Assembly (NCBI RefSeq): GCF_039749495.1
Contig: NZ_JBDLLU010000004.1
Span: 92,833 to 156,832 of the forward strand
Length of the DNA: 64,000 nt
From: Dehalogenimonas sp. THU2
GTDB lineage: Bacteria > Chloroflexota > Dehalococcoidia > Dehalococcoidales > Dehalococcoidaceae
Direction: 5' to 3'
Shown here: positions 32,915 to 41,611 of the stretch, in pieces
How positions within the stretch are numbered: the stretch's first letter is position 1
Layout: each line of letters begins with the position of its first letter
The notes under the pieces: generated by a model
Database searches by the model: none
Told to the model about the DNA's origin: nothing
What the model saw: the letters and a program-made list of their open reading frames with translations, nothing else
Position numbers and translations under genes: made by a program

Positions 32915-34186
32915 TTAAGGACGCACCTGTCCCGACCCATAGATCAGCCACTTGTAGCTGGTGATCTCTTTGAGTCCCAGGGGGCCGCGGGCGTGCATTT
33001 TCTGGGTGGAGATGCCTACCTCCGCGCCGAGACCGAACTGGGCGCCGTCGGTGAAACGGGTGGAGGCGTTGACGTAAACGGCGGCGGCATCGACCTCGTT
33101 CATGAAGCGCTGGGCGGCGGAGTAGTCTTCCGTGATGATGGCCTCGGAGTGGCCTGAAGTGAAGGTTACGATATGGTCGAGCGCGGCATCGAACGAATCG
33201 ACGACCTTGACGGCGGCTACGAGCGCCAGGAACTCCCGGCCCCAGTCATCGTGAGCGGCCGGAACGGCAACTATACCGGATTGTCCCGCCAGAATGGCCA
33301 GGGCAGCCGGATCGCAGCGCATCTCGACACCGGCTTTGGCCCATTCGGCGGCGATCCTCGGCAGGTAAACCGCGGCGATGCCCCGGTGCACCAGCAGGGT
33401 ATCCAGGGCGTTGCAGACGGTCGGCCGCTGCACCTTGGCATTGAAGGCGATAGCTACGGCGTCGTCTAGTTTGGCCGAGGCGTCGATGTACGTATGGCAG
33501 ACCCCGATGCCCCCGGCCACCACCGGAATGGATGAGTTTTCCTTGATGAACTTGATCAGACCGGCGCCGCCGCGGGGGATGACCAAGTCGATGAAGTCGC
33601 ACATGTGAAGCAGTTCCGGCACCAGCGCCCGGTCGGTGTTGTCGATGAATTGCACGGAGTCACGATCCAGGCCCGCCTGTTCGATGGCGTCGTGGATGAC
33701 GGTCACCAGGGCTTTGTTCGAGTGGATGGTCTCCTTGCCCCCGCGCAGGATGACGGCGTTACCCGCTTTCAGACACAGGGCGGTGATGTCCACCGTGACA
33801 TTCGGCCTGGATTCGTAGATCGCGGCGATGACGCCCAGCGGAACCCGTTTCTTGCCGATGATGAGCCCGTTCGGCGAGGTGCGCATATCGAACACTTCTC
33901 CGACCGGATCGGGCAAAGCGGCGATACATCGGACATCGGCGGCCATGGCCTCAAGCCGGCTTTCGGTCAGGATGAGCCGGTCCAGCATGGCGGTGTTCAT
34001 GCCTGAGGCGCGGGCTTCGGCCTGGTCGGTGGCGTTGGCTTCGAGGATCCCGGACGCGTGCAGCATCAAACCGTCAGCGATGTTCGATAGAGCGGCGTTC
34101 TTCACCGTGGTGGGACTGTAGGACAAGTGGCGGCTTGCCGTCTTGGCGCTGCGGCATTTGAGTTCCAGGTCGGTCACGGCGTCCAT
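32915..34186 (-). CDS. proA: Gamma-glutamyl phosphate reductase
   Basis: A 423-residue NADPH-dependent enzyme, the second step of proline synthesis. It has KRVPLGVIAAIYESRPNVTV in the cofactor region, the catalytic Cys in RPTVCNALDTLLVH (about 255) and ITSYKW near the C-terminus. I start at ATG 34186 after AGGTGAAG rather than further upstream, which would run through its own promoter. It is divergent from proB, with separate promoters in the shared spacer. Confidence 0.95.
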   Translation of the reverse strand: MDAVTDLELKCRSAKTASRHLSYSPTTVKNAALSNIADGLMLHASGILEANATDQAEARASGMNTAMLDRLILTESRLEAMAADVRCIAALPDPVGEVFDMRTSPNGLIIGKKRVPLGVIAAIYESRPNVTVDITALCLKAGNAVILRGGKETIHSNKALVTVIHDAIEQAGLDRDSVQFIDNTDRALVPELLHMCDFIDLVIPRGGAGLIKFIKENSSIPVVAGGIGVCHTYIDASAKLDDAVAIAFNAKVQRPTVCNALDTLLVHRGIAAVYLPRIAAEWAKAGVEMRCDPAALAILAGQSGIVAVPAAHDDWGREFLALVAAVKVVDSFDAALDHIVTFTSGHSEAIITEDYSAAQRFMNEVDAAAVYVNASTRFTDGAQFGLGAEVGISTQKMHARGPLGLKEITSYKWLIYGSGQVRP

Positions 34187-34215
34187 ATCTTCACCTGCGA
34201 TGCGTTTATGGTTCA

Positions 34216-34245
34216 AGTATAGTTGAAGCCGGGCGGCAGAGGCAA
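34216..34245 (-). promoter_or_regulatory. proA promoter
   Basis: On the minus strand TTGCCT (34240-34245) and TATACT (34216-34221) with an 18-base spacer. Confidence 0.65.
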
Positions 34246-34259
34246 GGCGTGGGTGTTCC

Positions 34260-34288
34260 TTGTCCGGATATGGCGCCGCTGTTATAAT
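34260..34288 (+). promoter_or_regulatory. proB promoter
   Basis: TTGTCC (34260-34265) and a perfect TATAAT (34283-34288) with a 17-base spacer. The start would be near 34295, leaving a leader of only about 17 bases with no clear ribosome binding site. Confidence 0.75.
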
Positions 34289-34311
34289 GACGGGCAAATC
34301 AGCTACCGAAC

Positions 34312-35436
34312 ATGACTGAAAAACTCTGCTACCGGCGCATCGTCATCAAGCTAGGCACTAACCTCCTGACCGGGGGCAGTGGCCGGCTGGATCACGCGGT
34401 CATGGCCGGTCTGGCGGCCCAGGTGGCGGCTCTGGCCGGCAGGGGCGGCCAGGTGGTCATCGTCACGTCCGGGGCTATCGCCGCCGGTAAAGAGAAGCTG
34501 GGACTGTACAAGAAGAACCGGGATATTCCCTACAAACAGGTGCTGGCCTCCGTGGGGCAAAGCCGGCTGATGAACCTCTATGACGGCTTCTTCAGCGCTC
34601 ACGGCCTGACCGTGGCCCAGGCGCTTTTAACCCGCGCTGACCTCAATGACCGGTCCGGCTACTTGAACGCCCGAAACACCTTACTCGCCCTCATGGAACT
34701 GGGGGTTATCACCATCGTCAACGAGAACGACGTGGTGGCGGTGGATGAGATCCAGGAGGCCAAGTTCGGCGACAACGATAATATGTCGGCCATGGTGGCC
34801 AACCTCGTCGATGCCGACCTGCTGCTGATCCTGACCGATATCGACGGCCTTTTCACCGCGGACCCTCGCGTCGATAGAAACGCCCGGCTTATACCGGTTG
34901 TGGAGAAGATCACCCCGGAGATCGAATCCCTGGCCGGGGGCACCTTGAGCGCCGCCGCCACCGGAGGTATGGTGACCAAGCTGGAGGCGGCCAAACTGGC
35001 CACTGCTTCCGGGGTGAGGGTCGTCATCGCCTCCGGAGGGGAACCGGATGTCATCGGGCGCGTCGCCGGCGGGGAATGCCTGGGGACTCATTTTCTGCCC
35101 CAGGCCGAGCCTGACGCCCGCCAAAGGTGGCTGCTTTCCGGGTTGGCGGCGCGGGGACGCATTGTCATCGATGAAGGCGCTGCGCGTGCGGTCCGGCGCT
35201 GCGGCAGCCTGCTGCCGGCAGGGGTGACGGTCGTCGAGGGGGCTTTCAAGCGGGGTGATATCGTCCGCCTCATTGGAGCCGATGGTAAACAACTGGGTTA
35301 CGGCATCGCCAATTACGATGCCGGCGAGGTGGACCTGATCAAGGGACTGCATTCCGACCGCATCGCAGACACGCTGGGACATAGTTACGGCGACGAGGTG
35401 GTACACCATAATAATCTGGCGAATTGTCAAGCGTAA
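34312..35436 (+). CDS. proB: Glutamate 5-kinase with PUA domain
   Basis: A 374-residue enzyme, first step of proline synthesis. The amino-acid-kinase domain (about 1-265) has [42 protein letters not shown] and [32 protein letters not shown] [17 protein letters not shown] follows. The PUA domain (about 285-365) completes the long form, which is usually proline-inhibited. It is divergent from proA. Confidence 0.95.
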   Translation: MTEKLCYRRIVIKLGTNLLTGGSGRLDHAVMAGLAAQVAALAGRGGQVVIVTSGAIAAGKEKLGLYKKNRDIPYKQVLASVGQSRLMNLYDGFFSAHGLTVAQALLTRADLNDRSGYLNARNTLLALMELGVITIVNENDVVAVDEIQEAKFGDNDNMSAMVANLVDADLLLILTDIDGLFTADPRVDRNARLIPVVEKITPEIESLAGGTLSAAATGGMVTKLEAAKLATASGVRVVIASGGEPDVIGRVAGGECLGTHFLPQAEPDARQRWLLSGLAARGRIVIDEGAARAVRRCGSLLPAGVTVVEGAFKRGDIVRLIGADGKQLGYGIANYDAGEVDLIKGLHSDRIADTLGHSYGDEVVHHNNLANCQA

Positions 35437-35521
35437 ATTCGAAATCTGCATATCGATGTCCGGACCTCTGGTTCAGGATAGTAATGATAGCACCGGTTAG
35501 GGAGAAGGGGTTTATTTTAAG

Positions 35522-35794
35522 ATGGAATTAGGTAAAGTGTATAACCACGGCGGCGAGGAATGCCTGGGCGAGGTGGAATACCGCCTCCAGTGCAACGACG
35601 AAAGCGGCTGGTGGGGCGAATTGATCTTCTTGGAATTCATCCGCATCCAGGACGGAACCGGCTATTACATCGAATTGAGTGACGGTCGCCGCGCCGCATG
35701 TTCGCTTAAAAAACGGGTCAACAAAGCGGTTCATGGCATTCCGCCGCGCTACTATTACTATTTCCGTGGTGTGAGTCGCCTGGAAGCCAGATGA
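35522..35794 (+). CDS. Hypothetical protein, first of two tandem paralogs
   Basis: A 90-residue beta-rich protein with the pattern EVEYRLQ, a WWGEL motif, YYIELSDGRRAAC and a closing RYYYYFRGVSRLE. The next protein shows the same pattern, so the two are probably diverged copies. Its stop overlaps the next start (ATGA). It has no signal peptide, membrane segment or family I recognise. Confidence 0.65.
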   Translation: MELGKVYNHGGEECLGEVEYRLQCNDESGWWGELIFLEFIRIQDGTGYYIELSDGRRAACSLKKRVNKAVHGIPPRYYYYFRGVSRLEAR

Positions 35795-36186
35795 CTGTCA
35801 GGTACAGCGGTGGCACGGCACGGCTCTATGCCAAAGATATTGAAAAGCCGGTGGCCGATGTCCGCTACCAGATGATGTTTACCCAGGGTACGAAATTCAC
35901 CCGGATGAAGTGGTGGGGGGATTTCTACGCCAGCAAAGAACTCAAGAACACTGGAGAGTTCATCATGGAGTTCGAGGACGGCAGCCGGGGTGAGGTCTTC
36001 GTTCATACCGGAGGGGCGCCTCAGAGCAAGTCCGGCCGCTACCAGTATTCGTTCAACGGCCGCGGACGATTGTCCGGACTGCGCGGCTGCGGCAGCCATT
36101 CGGGCGGAAGACTGAGAATTAAGGCGACACCCGGCTGCCCTATGCCGCTAACTTTGAATGAACGCACGACCAGCGAAAAGGTCTAA
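35791..36186 (+). CDS. Hypothetical protein, second of two tandem paralogs
   Basis: A 131-residue protein sharing the layout of its upstream neighbour: DVRYQMMF, WWGDFYASKE, FIMEFEDGSRGEVFVHT and GRYQYSFNGRGRLSG, then a Gly/Arg/Cys-containing extension. The two are translationally coupled, suggesting they work together, perhaps as a heteromer. Function is unknown. Confidence 0.65.
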   Translation: MTVRYSGGTARLYAKDIEKPVADVRYQMMFTQGTKFTRMKWWGDFYASKELKNTGEFIMEFEDGSRGEVFVHTGGAPQSKSGRYQYSFNGRGRLSGLRGCGSHSGGRLRIKATPGCPMPLTLNERTTSEKV

Positions 36187-36197
36187 AAAAAGGGAAC

Positions 36198-36455
36198 TTA
36201 GTCCTTTACGCCTTTACCCTTGAGGTATTCCACTACGTTTTTAACGGTGAGCAGTTTCTCGGCATCCTCATCCGGGATCTCCAGTTTGGAATCCGGGGTG
36301 CTAAATTCTTCTTCCAGGGCCATGATCAACTCGACCAGATCCAGGGAATCGGCACCCAGGTCATCGGCGAAGCTGGATTCCATGGCGATGTCTTTTTCCT
36401 CGACGCCCAACTGCTCGATACCGATTTTCTTAACGCGATCAAAAACTGTGGCCAT
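36198..36455 (-). CDS. acpP: Acyl carrier protein
   Basis: An 85-residue acidic carrier of growing fatty acyl chains. The phosphopantetheine Ser lies in [20 protein letters not shown] (about Ser 41). The four-helix layout is standard. It is the last gene of the yceD-rpmF-fabD-fabG-nusB-acpP run on the minus strand, 20 bases after nusB. Confidence 0.96.
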   Translation of the reverse strand: MATVFDRVKKIGIEQLGVEEKDIAMESSFADDLGADSLDLVELIMALEEEFSTPDSKLEIPDEDAEKLLTVKNVVEYLKGKGVKD

Positions 36456-36475
36456 TCATTTTCCTCCGAATTTTG

Positions 36476-36886
36476 TTAGTCGCGCCGGGCCAGCGTTGCC
36501 ACTGTGCTCAGCACCCCGTTTATAAATTTGGCGGAACTGTCCGATCCGAACTCCTTGGCCAGTTCCACCGCTTCGTTAATAGCTACCCTTACCGGGACAC
36601 TATTATCGTGTAAAATCTCGTAGATTGCAAGCCGCAGGATGTTGCGGTCGATGGGGGCCATCTGAAGGACCGGGTACGTGGGAGCCAGCCGGTGAATCAG
36701 TTCATCGATCTCTTCCTGCTTCTGAAGAGTACTTGAGATCACCGCGCGGGCAAAGGTTTCCTGATCGGTTGGCAGGGCGACGGCGGCGACCTGCAGCTCG
36801 ATAACCTTATCCATCGAATGGTGAGTCATGTCCAACTCATAGAGGGACTTGAGGGAAAGCACGCGGGCGTCGTGGCGGTTAGTCAT
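36476..36886 (-). CDS. nusB: Transcription antitermination factor NusB
   Basis: A 136-residue all-helical protein binding boxA RNA with S10. It has the Arg-rich start NRHDARVLSLKSLYELD, then PVLQMAPIDRNILRLAIYEI and VAINEAVELAKEFGSDSSAK (about 98-117), followed by FINGVLSTVA, all family hallmarks. It is unusual to find it inserted between fabG and acpP. It starts at ATG 36886, 21 bases after fabG. Confidence 0.93.
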   Translation of the reverse strand: MTNRHDARVLSLKSLYELDMTHHSMDKVIELQVAAVALPTDQETFARAVISSTLQKQEEIDELIHRLAPTYPVLQMAPIDRNILRLAIYEILHDNSVPVRVAINEAVELAKEFGSDSSAKFINGVLSTVATLARRD

Positions 36887-36907
36887 GCTCAGAAAAAACC
36901 AAGTTGT

Positions 36908-37660
36908 CTATAGTGTCATTCCGCCGTCGACGGTCAGCGTTTGACCGGTGATGTAACGCGCTTCATCGGAGGCGAGGAAGGCGGCTACCGCCGCCACGTC
37001 GTCCGGAGTGCCGAGAGTCCCCAACGGGATGCGCTTGACCAGCGCCTGGTTCGCTTCCTCGGACAGGCCTGCTGTCATATCGGTGACGATGAAGCCGGGG
37101 GCGATGGCGTTGACCGTTACCTGGCGTGATGCCAGTTCTTTGGCTAACGCCTTGGTAAAGCCGATGATGCCGGCCTTGGAAGCGGCGTAATTAGCCTGTC
37201 CGGCGTTGCCGGTAAGGCCGACGATGCTTGACAGGTTGATGATGCGTCCGCCGGCGCGGCTTTTAAGCATCGGTTTGACGGCGGCGCGGCAGCAGAGATA
37301 AACACTCTTCAGGTTGGTGTCCATGACCGTGTCCCAGTCATCCTCGCTCATGCGCAGCAGGAGATTGTCGCGGGTGACGCCGGCGTTATTTACCAGGATG
37401 TCCAGCCGGCCGTAGGCGGCGGTGGCGGACTCGATCAACCGGGCCACGTCCTCGGATTTGGAAACATCGCCCCGGACGGCGATCGCCTGACCGCCGGCGG
37501 CGGTAATCTCCGCCGCCACTTTTTCGGCGCTCTCCGACAGACTGTTGAGAACCACGGATGCCCCGTCGGCTGCCAGCCTGAGGGCGATGGCGCGACCGAT
37601 GCCGCGCCCGGCGCCGGTGACCACGGCTACTTTACCTTCGAGCCGCTTATCTAACCCCAT
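36908..37660 (-). CDS. fabG: 3-oxoacyl-ACP reductase FabG
   Basis: A 250-residue short-chain dehydrogenase reducing 3-oxoacyl-ACP with NADPH. The cofactor motif is TGAGRGIGRAIA (about 16-27), with LVNNAGVTRDNLLLRM. The catalytic Ser lies in INLSSIVGLTGNAGQ and Tyr/Lys in NYAASKAG (about 158-162). The C-terminal VDGGMTL is typical. It overlaps fabD by ten bases. Confidence 0.95.
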   Translation of the reverse strand: MGLDKRLEGKVAVVTGAGRGIGRAIALRLAADGASVVLNSLSESAEKVAAEITAAGGQAIAVRGDVSKSEDVARLIESATAAYGRLDILVNNAGVTRDNLLLRMSEDDWDTVMDTNLKSVYLCCRAAVKPMLKSRAGGRIINLSSIVGLTGNAGQANYAASKAGIIGFTKALAKELASRQVTVNAIAPGFIVTDMTAGLSEEANQALVKRIPLGTLGTPDDVAAVAAFLASDEARYITGQTLTVDGGMTL

Positions 37661-38583
37661 GAGACGTCCTGCAGGTTCTTGATCGTCTGGGCGTCGGAGA
37701 TATTCATCGTTTTCAGATCCCGGTTGATACGACGGATGAGACCGGTGAGTACTTTGCCCGGGCCGATCTCGATCACGGTGCCGACGCCGGCGCCGGACAT
37801 GTATTCCACCGATTTCTGCCAGTAAACGCTCTCAGTCAGTTGCTTGAGCAGTTCCGCCCGGATATCCTCAGCTGCGGTTATGGGCAGGCCGGTGGTATTG
37901 GCGATGATGGGAATCTTGGCGTCCGTGAAATTGAGCCTTTCGACCACTTTGGCCAGGCCTTCGGCGGCGGAAGCCATGAGCGGGGTGTGGAAGGCGCCGG
38001 AAACGTTTAGCGGCACCACTTTGACGCCCTTGGCGGCGAGGGATTCGACAGCCTTCACCATGTTTTCTCTGGCACCGGAGAGCACCAGCTGGCCGGGACT
38101 GTTGTAATTAGCGATATAGACGCCGTTAGCGGCGGCGATCTCGGCGAGCCCGGCTTCATCCATTCCCAGCACTGCCGCCATCGAGCCCGGCGACTGCTGA
38201 GCAGCCATCTGCATCAACCGGCCACGCAGGGAAGCTAACTGGATAGCATCGGTGAAATCAAGGGCGCCGGCGGCAGCCAAAGCAGTGTATTCACCCAGCG
38301 AGTGCCCGGCCACGAAATCCGGCTCCGGCAACACTTCCATATCGCGGGCGGCGGCGAGGTAGGCAAGGCTGACCGTTACCATGGCCGGCTGGGCGATGGC
38401 GGTCTCCCTGAGCTTTTCCTCGGGACCTTCGAAGCAGAACTCGGAAATGGCAAAGCCGAGCCTTTCGTCGGCGGCCTTGAAAACGGCACGCGCGGCGTCA
38501 AACTCATCATAAACGTCCTGCCCCATGCCCGGCGCCTGGGCGCCCTGACCGGGGAAGACATAAGCCAGTTTGGGATTATCCAC
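37651..38583 (-). CDS. fabD: Malonyl-CoA:ACP transacylase
   Basis: A 310-residue enzyme loading malonyl onto ACP. It has VFPGQGAQAPGMGQD (about 9-23), the nucleophile Ser in VAGHSLGEYTALAAAG (about 92) and the His in SGAFHTPLM (about 201). The C-terminal EIGPGKVLTGLIRR is typical. It overlaps fabG, consistent with one operon. Confidence 0.96.
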   Translation of the reverse strand: MDNPKLAYVFPGQGAQAPGMGQDVYDEFDAARAVFKAADERLGFAISEFCFEGPEEKLRETAIAQPAMVTVSLAYLAAARDMEVLPEPDFVAGHSLGEYTALAAAGALDFTDAIQLASLRGRLMQMAAQQSPGSMAAVLGMDEAGLAEIAAANGVYIANYNSPGQLVLSGARENMVKAVESLAAKGVKVVPLNVSGAFHTPLMASAAEGLAKVVERLNFTDAKIPIIANTTGLPITAAEDIRAELLKQLTESVYWQKSVEYMSGAGVGTVIEIGPGKVLTGLIRRINRDLKTMNISDAQTIKNLQDVSWG

Positions 38584-38624
38584 CTGAGTTCCCCCTGAGC
38601 TTTAATATGCCGAAGGCGAAAGAA

Positions 38625-38846
38625 CTATTTTTGTTCTTTCTTGGCCTTTTCGGCTTTTTTCTGCGCCTTACCCTCTATGTCGAGGACCTGGCGGCCGTTA
38701 TAGTCGCCGCAGGCGGGACAGGCCCGGTGCGACAGCTTCGGCTGGTGGCATTGCTTGCACTCCACCAGTTGCTGTTCTTCAAGGTGCAGGTGGCTGCGGC
38801 GCTCGCCCTGGCGGGCGGGGGTAGTTTTACGCTTGGGTACGGGCAT
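38625..38846 (-). CDS. rpmF: 50S ribosomal protein L32
   Basis: A 73-residue ribosomal protein. It starts MPVPKRKTTPARQGERRSH and has zinc ligands CKQC (about 31-34) and CPAC (about 44-47), so it is the zinc-binding form. The C-terminal tail is Lys-rich. The order yceD-rpmF followed by fatty-acid genes is widely conserved. plsX and fabH are missing here. Confidence 0.95.
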   Translation of the reverse strand: MPVPKRKTTPARQGERRSHLHLEEQQLVECKQCHQPKLSHRACPACGDYNGRQVLDIEGKAQKKAEKAKKEQK

Positions 38847-38980
38847 CTTCCAGGGTCTCCATTTTCAATTATTTCTTGACCATATTATCGACTCTAACTA
38901 TATCATAGTTAGTCATATATATTCCCGTTCAGAAGCGGGAGGAGCTTCAATTAACTTGCTGCCATTGATCCGCCCGGCGG

Positions 38981-39412
38981 CTACGACGCGAACTTGGGCG
39001 CGATACCAGGGCAATCCATCCGGCAGAGAGGCTTCATCGGCTGAGATAGGATGACGTACTGTCTCACCGCCTCCCTGAGGTCCAGATCGTGGTGCTCGTC
39101 GATGGTGAAGGTCTCATCCGGATCTTCGACATCCACCGGCAGGCCGCTCATCACATCCAGCGTCGGGAGGAATTCCTCCTGGAACGTCACCTTCAGCGCA
39201 CAGTCGAAATCTCTCAGGCAGCGGCAGCATTCAAGCGGTAGGGCCGTTTCCAGGTTCGCTTTCACCAGCACCGATAGGTTGGTGCGGATCAACTGCACCT
39301 CGCCCTTGACGGTGACCATGTAACCGTCGATGTCCACCTGGTCGTCTACCTGGTATTCCCTGGTGGTGCCGACAGGCGACTTTTCCAATTGCGCCACGTT
39401 GAATATAAGCAC
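38981..39412 (-). CDS. yceD: DUF177 / YceD family protein
   Basis: A 143-residue acidic protein. The conserved Cys pair is LECCRCLRDFDCAL (about 78-91). The C-terminal block has LDLREAVRQYVILSQPMKPL and Cys-x-x-x-Cys (CRMDC). YceD (DUF177) is encoded before rpmF in most bacteria and is linked to 23S rRNA accumulation in some. The start is GTG 39412 after GGAGGTG. Confidence 0.92.
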   Translation of the reverse strand: MLIFNVAQLEKSPVGTTREYQVDDQVDIDGYMVTVKGEVQLIRTNLSVLVKANLETALPLECCRCLRDFDCALKVTFQEEFLPTLDVMSGLPVDVEDPDETFTIDEHHDLDLREAVRQYVILSQPMKPLCRMDCPGIAPKFAS

Positions 39413-39435
39413 GTCACCACCTCCACAAGTGGTCT

Positions 39436-39464
39436 ATTATAAAGAACGGACTGCGTTTAAGCAA
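39436..39464 (-). promoter_or_regulatory. Promoter of the yceD-rpmF-fab operon
   Basis: On the minus strand TTGCTT (39459-39464) and perfect TATAAT (39436-39441) with a 17-base spacer, 24 bases before the yceD GTG. Confidence 0.75.
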
Positions 39465-39582
39465 GAGAATCGCTACGCAAGGGGTGGAACCCGAAATCCG
39501 GATGTCTAAGGAACCTCTGAACCGGTTCCGTTAGTACTAATAATACCAAATAACACCGACGGAGTGAACGTCGGGGTACCGG

Positions 39583-40311
39583 CTAGCCTTCGATTAATGG
39601 CGTGATGGGTTGTTTGCCTATGATGCCAGCCTGGGCGGCGATGATGGAGGCGTGGGTGCGGCTGCGGGCTTGCAGCTTGTCGATGACGTTGCGCACATGT
39701 TTTTTGGCGGTATCCATACCAATGTTCAAATTAGCGGATATCTCTTTGTTGGAATCCCCGTTGCCCATAAGCCGGAGCACATCTACTTCCCTGGCGGTGA
39801 GGTGAGCGGCTTCGGCGGTGCGTTCGGCAAGGGTCTTGCGGCCGTTTTGCAGTAAATTTTCCACCGCAGCGCGCAGCAGCACCGTGGTCACCTGCGCGTC
39901 GCCCTGAATCACCCGGAGAATGCTCTGAATCAAGGCGTCCGGGGTCATATCCTTAAGGAAGATGTATCCGCCCGCGCCAGCGTGGATGGCGTCGATGACG
40001 TAAGAATCGTTGAGATTTTCCGTAAGCACCAAGACGGCTATCTCAGGGAATTCTTCCTTGATGAGGCGGGTGATCTGCACGCCGTCAACTTTGTCATTCC
40101 GGGTTTCGGTCAACACCACCCTGACCGGCTTGCCCCGGTCCCGGGCAGATTTTATATACTGCAGCGCCTGACGTTCATCCGCGGCATCGTCAACCCTGGT
40201 AATCCGCGGGTCTTTGGAGAGGATAGCCTGCAAACCTTCACGGACCACCGGGTTGAACCCGATCATCAATACTATCAAGGATTCAGGTCCCGTTTGCTGT
40301 TTGACCGCCAT
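39583..40311 (-). CDS. LuxR/NarL-family regulator with degenerate receiver domain
   Basis: A 242-residue regulator with an N-terminal receiver-like domain (about 12-130) and a LuxR HTH (about 172-235, HLTAREVDVLRLMGNGDSNK then EISANLNIGMDTAKKHVRN). The phosphoacceptor position reads VVLTETRNDKVDG, so Glu stands where Asp is expected, and the N-terminal acidic pair is missing (VLMIGFNP). The Lys is kept (FLKDMTP). It is therefore probably not phosphorylated. GAGGAG precedes ATG 40311. No kinase gene adjoins it. Confidence 0.87.
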   Translation of the reverse strand: MAVKQQTGPESLIVLMIGFNPVVREGLQAILSKDPRITRVDDAADERQALQYIKSARDRGKPVRVVLTETRNDKVDGVQITRLIKEEFPEIAVLVLTENLNDSYVIDAIHAGAGGYIFLKDMTPDALIQSILRVIQGDAQVTTVLLRAAVENLLQNGRKTLAERTAEAAHLTAREVDVLRLMGNGDSNKEISANLNIGMDTAKKHVRNVIDKLQARSRTHASIIAAQAGIIGKQPITPLIEG

Positions 40312-40785
40312 GATATGTCTCCTCAGTGACTCTGTCGGGCGAGCCCACACCACTTCGGGTGGCCTTAGGGTACCATTATACCCCCCTTTAACGCTATTTG
40401 CAGTACCCTGACGGTTACCGTTGTTTTTGCGTATCGGCCGCACCTTGATGCCCTCCGATTAACCTCCGGAGCGGGTTGTGTGGATGTAATGCAGGGCACA
40501 TACTTAAATTAGGGAAATTCCGCTCTGCAACCCTCACGGAAAAACAGGCGAACCCTGCGGCCATCAAGGATAAGGAATAAACTCCGCATAGCGCATCCGG
40601 CGAGGAATACTAAGGGAAAATAGGTACTGAAGGTTCCATTTTTAGGTAAGTTTACTTTTGTACGGCAAGGGACTGCCGTTTGATAATTAAGAGATACATT
40701 AAAAGAACAAGCCCTGTTAAGAGCAGCGGGGACATTGTGGCGATATGGAAATACTGGAATTGAATGCTCTCCAAGAAGGCTATCG
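40312..40785. other. Long spacer between divergent regulator and envelope cluster
   Basis: About 470 bases without a supportable gene. It holds the probable promoter of the LuxR regulator and AT-rich sequence that presumably contains the promoter of the downstream cluster. I see no recognisable riboswitch. A 107-codon minus-strand frame here looks like noise. Confidence 0.55.
40375..40403 (-). promoter_or_regulatory. Possible promoter of the LuxR-type regulator
   Basis: On the minus strand CTGCAA (40398-40403) and TATAAT (40375-40380) are 17 bases apart. Confidence 0.5.
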
Positions 40786-41031
40786 ATGAAGACAAATGGT
40801 GGAACTTTACTGGCAATACTGGGTGGCATCATCGGCGTGATCGGTTTTGCGGCGTTTCAACGGGCAAACGAAATCATATCACAAGGTGATGCCATATTCG
40901 GCTTCGGGTGGTTTTTTTCCGATATGACCCGGGATGACGCCACACTGCTCCAGATAGCCGGGATCGCCGGAATGGTAGTAGGCGCCATCCTGTTGATAAT
41001 AGGTTTGATGAAGGTTTTCAAATCTCACTGA
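40786..41031 (+). CDS. Small membrane protein, two helices
   Basis: An 81-residue protein with membrane helices at about 7-25 (LLAILGGIIGVIGFAAF) and 56-77 (IAGIAGMVVGAILLIIGLM), joined by a loop with an aromatic/Asp-rich segment. The start ATG 40786 follows AAGAAGG. The family is unknown. It heads a run of tiny membrane proteins, a PRC-barrel protein and a DUF502-like protein on the same strand. Confidence 0.65.
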   Translation: MKTNGGTLLAILGGIIGVIGFAAFQRANEIISQGDAIFGFGWFFSDMTRDDATLLQIAGIAGMVVGAILLIIGLMKVFKSH

Positions 41032-41069
41032 TATTAAGGCATAACGAAACAAAAGGTTAAGGAGGCAAA

Positions 41070-41243
41070 ATGGATCTCTTATTACTCATCGTGGTCATCC
41101 TGCTCATACTCTGGTTCACGGGGTGGCGTGGAGGGTGGGGACGAGGTGGTTCCTCCAACCAGGGACTGATCCATATCATCTTGGTTCTGGCTGTGATAAT
41201 CCTGATCGTCTGGCTGCTGAAAGCGGTGTTGAACATTTTCTAA
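41070..41243 (+). CDS. DUF5670/Lmo0937-like small membrane protein
   Basis: A 57-residue protein with two helices (about 2-16 and 33-52) around a GWRGGWGRGG loop. The second helix reads LIHIILVLAVIILIVWLL. The layout matches the small Lmo0937-type (DUF5670) family, often induced by envelope stress. AAGGAGG precedes ATG 41070. A partner copy lies at 41414. Confidence 0.7.
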   Translation: MDLLLLIVVILLILWFTGWRGGWGRGGSSNQGLIHIILVLAVIILIVWLLKAVLNIF

Positions 41244-41276
41244 ATGTTAGGTTCAGGGTGTATCGGAAGTTGTATC

Positions 41277-41381
41277 ATGGTTGATTTTGTCCTGTTGCTG
41301 TTCATCGTCGCCCTTTCGCTGTTGGCAACACCGGCGATCGGGGCATCGAACCGATCTGGCTACGGACACGACCTCGAATAA
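41277..41381 (+). CDS. Possible 34-residue membrane peptide
   Basis: A short frame with one helix, FVLLLFIVALSLLATPAIG, then a polar tail ending YGHDLE. CGGAAG lies seven bases before the ATG. It sits between the two DUF5670-like genes and may be real, but a frame this short could arise by chance. Confidence 0.35.
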   Translation: MVDFVLLLFIVALSLLATPAIGASNRSGYGHDLE

Positions 41382-41413
41382 CGAGGTAATCTGCAAGGAA
41401 AGGAGGTTACATA

Positions 41414-41563
41414 ATGCTGCTTCTAATCGCAATCATACTCATAGTCCTGTGGGCGCTAGGTTTGTTTGCCTTCAGCCTGGGCGCGCTGGTCAATATCGCG
41501 CTTGTCCTGGCGGTGATACTTATAATCGTCTGGCTGTTGAAAAGCGTTTTCAGGGCGTTTTAG
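41414..41563 (+). CDS. DUF5670/Lmo0937-like small membrane protein
   Basis: A 49-residue protein with two helices (about 2-17 and 22-41). It shares the ending LVLAVILIIVWLLKSVF with its upstream paralog (LVLAVIILIVWLLKAVL). AAAGGAGG lies a few bases before ATG 41414. The family's role is unknown. Confidence 0.72.
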   Translation: MLLLIAIILIVLWALGLFAFSLGALVNIALVLAVILIIVWLLKSVFRAF

Positions 41564-41611
41564 TCAACGTCGCACCGGTAAAAAATAGGAATTCTTCGAG
41601 GAGATAAAAAA

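Noticed and set aside
40509..40832. A 107-codon minus-strand gene
   Set aside because: No ribosome binding site, atypical codon use, and it overlaps the well-supported start of the plus-strand membrane protein at 40786.
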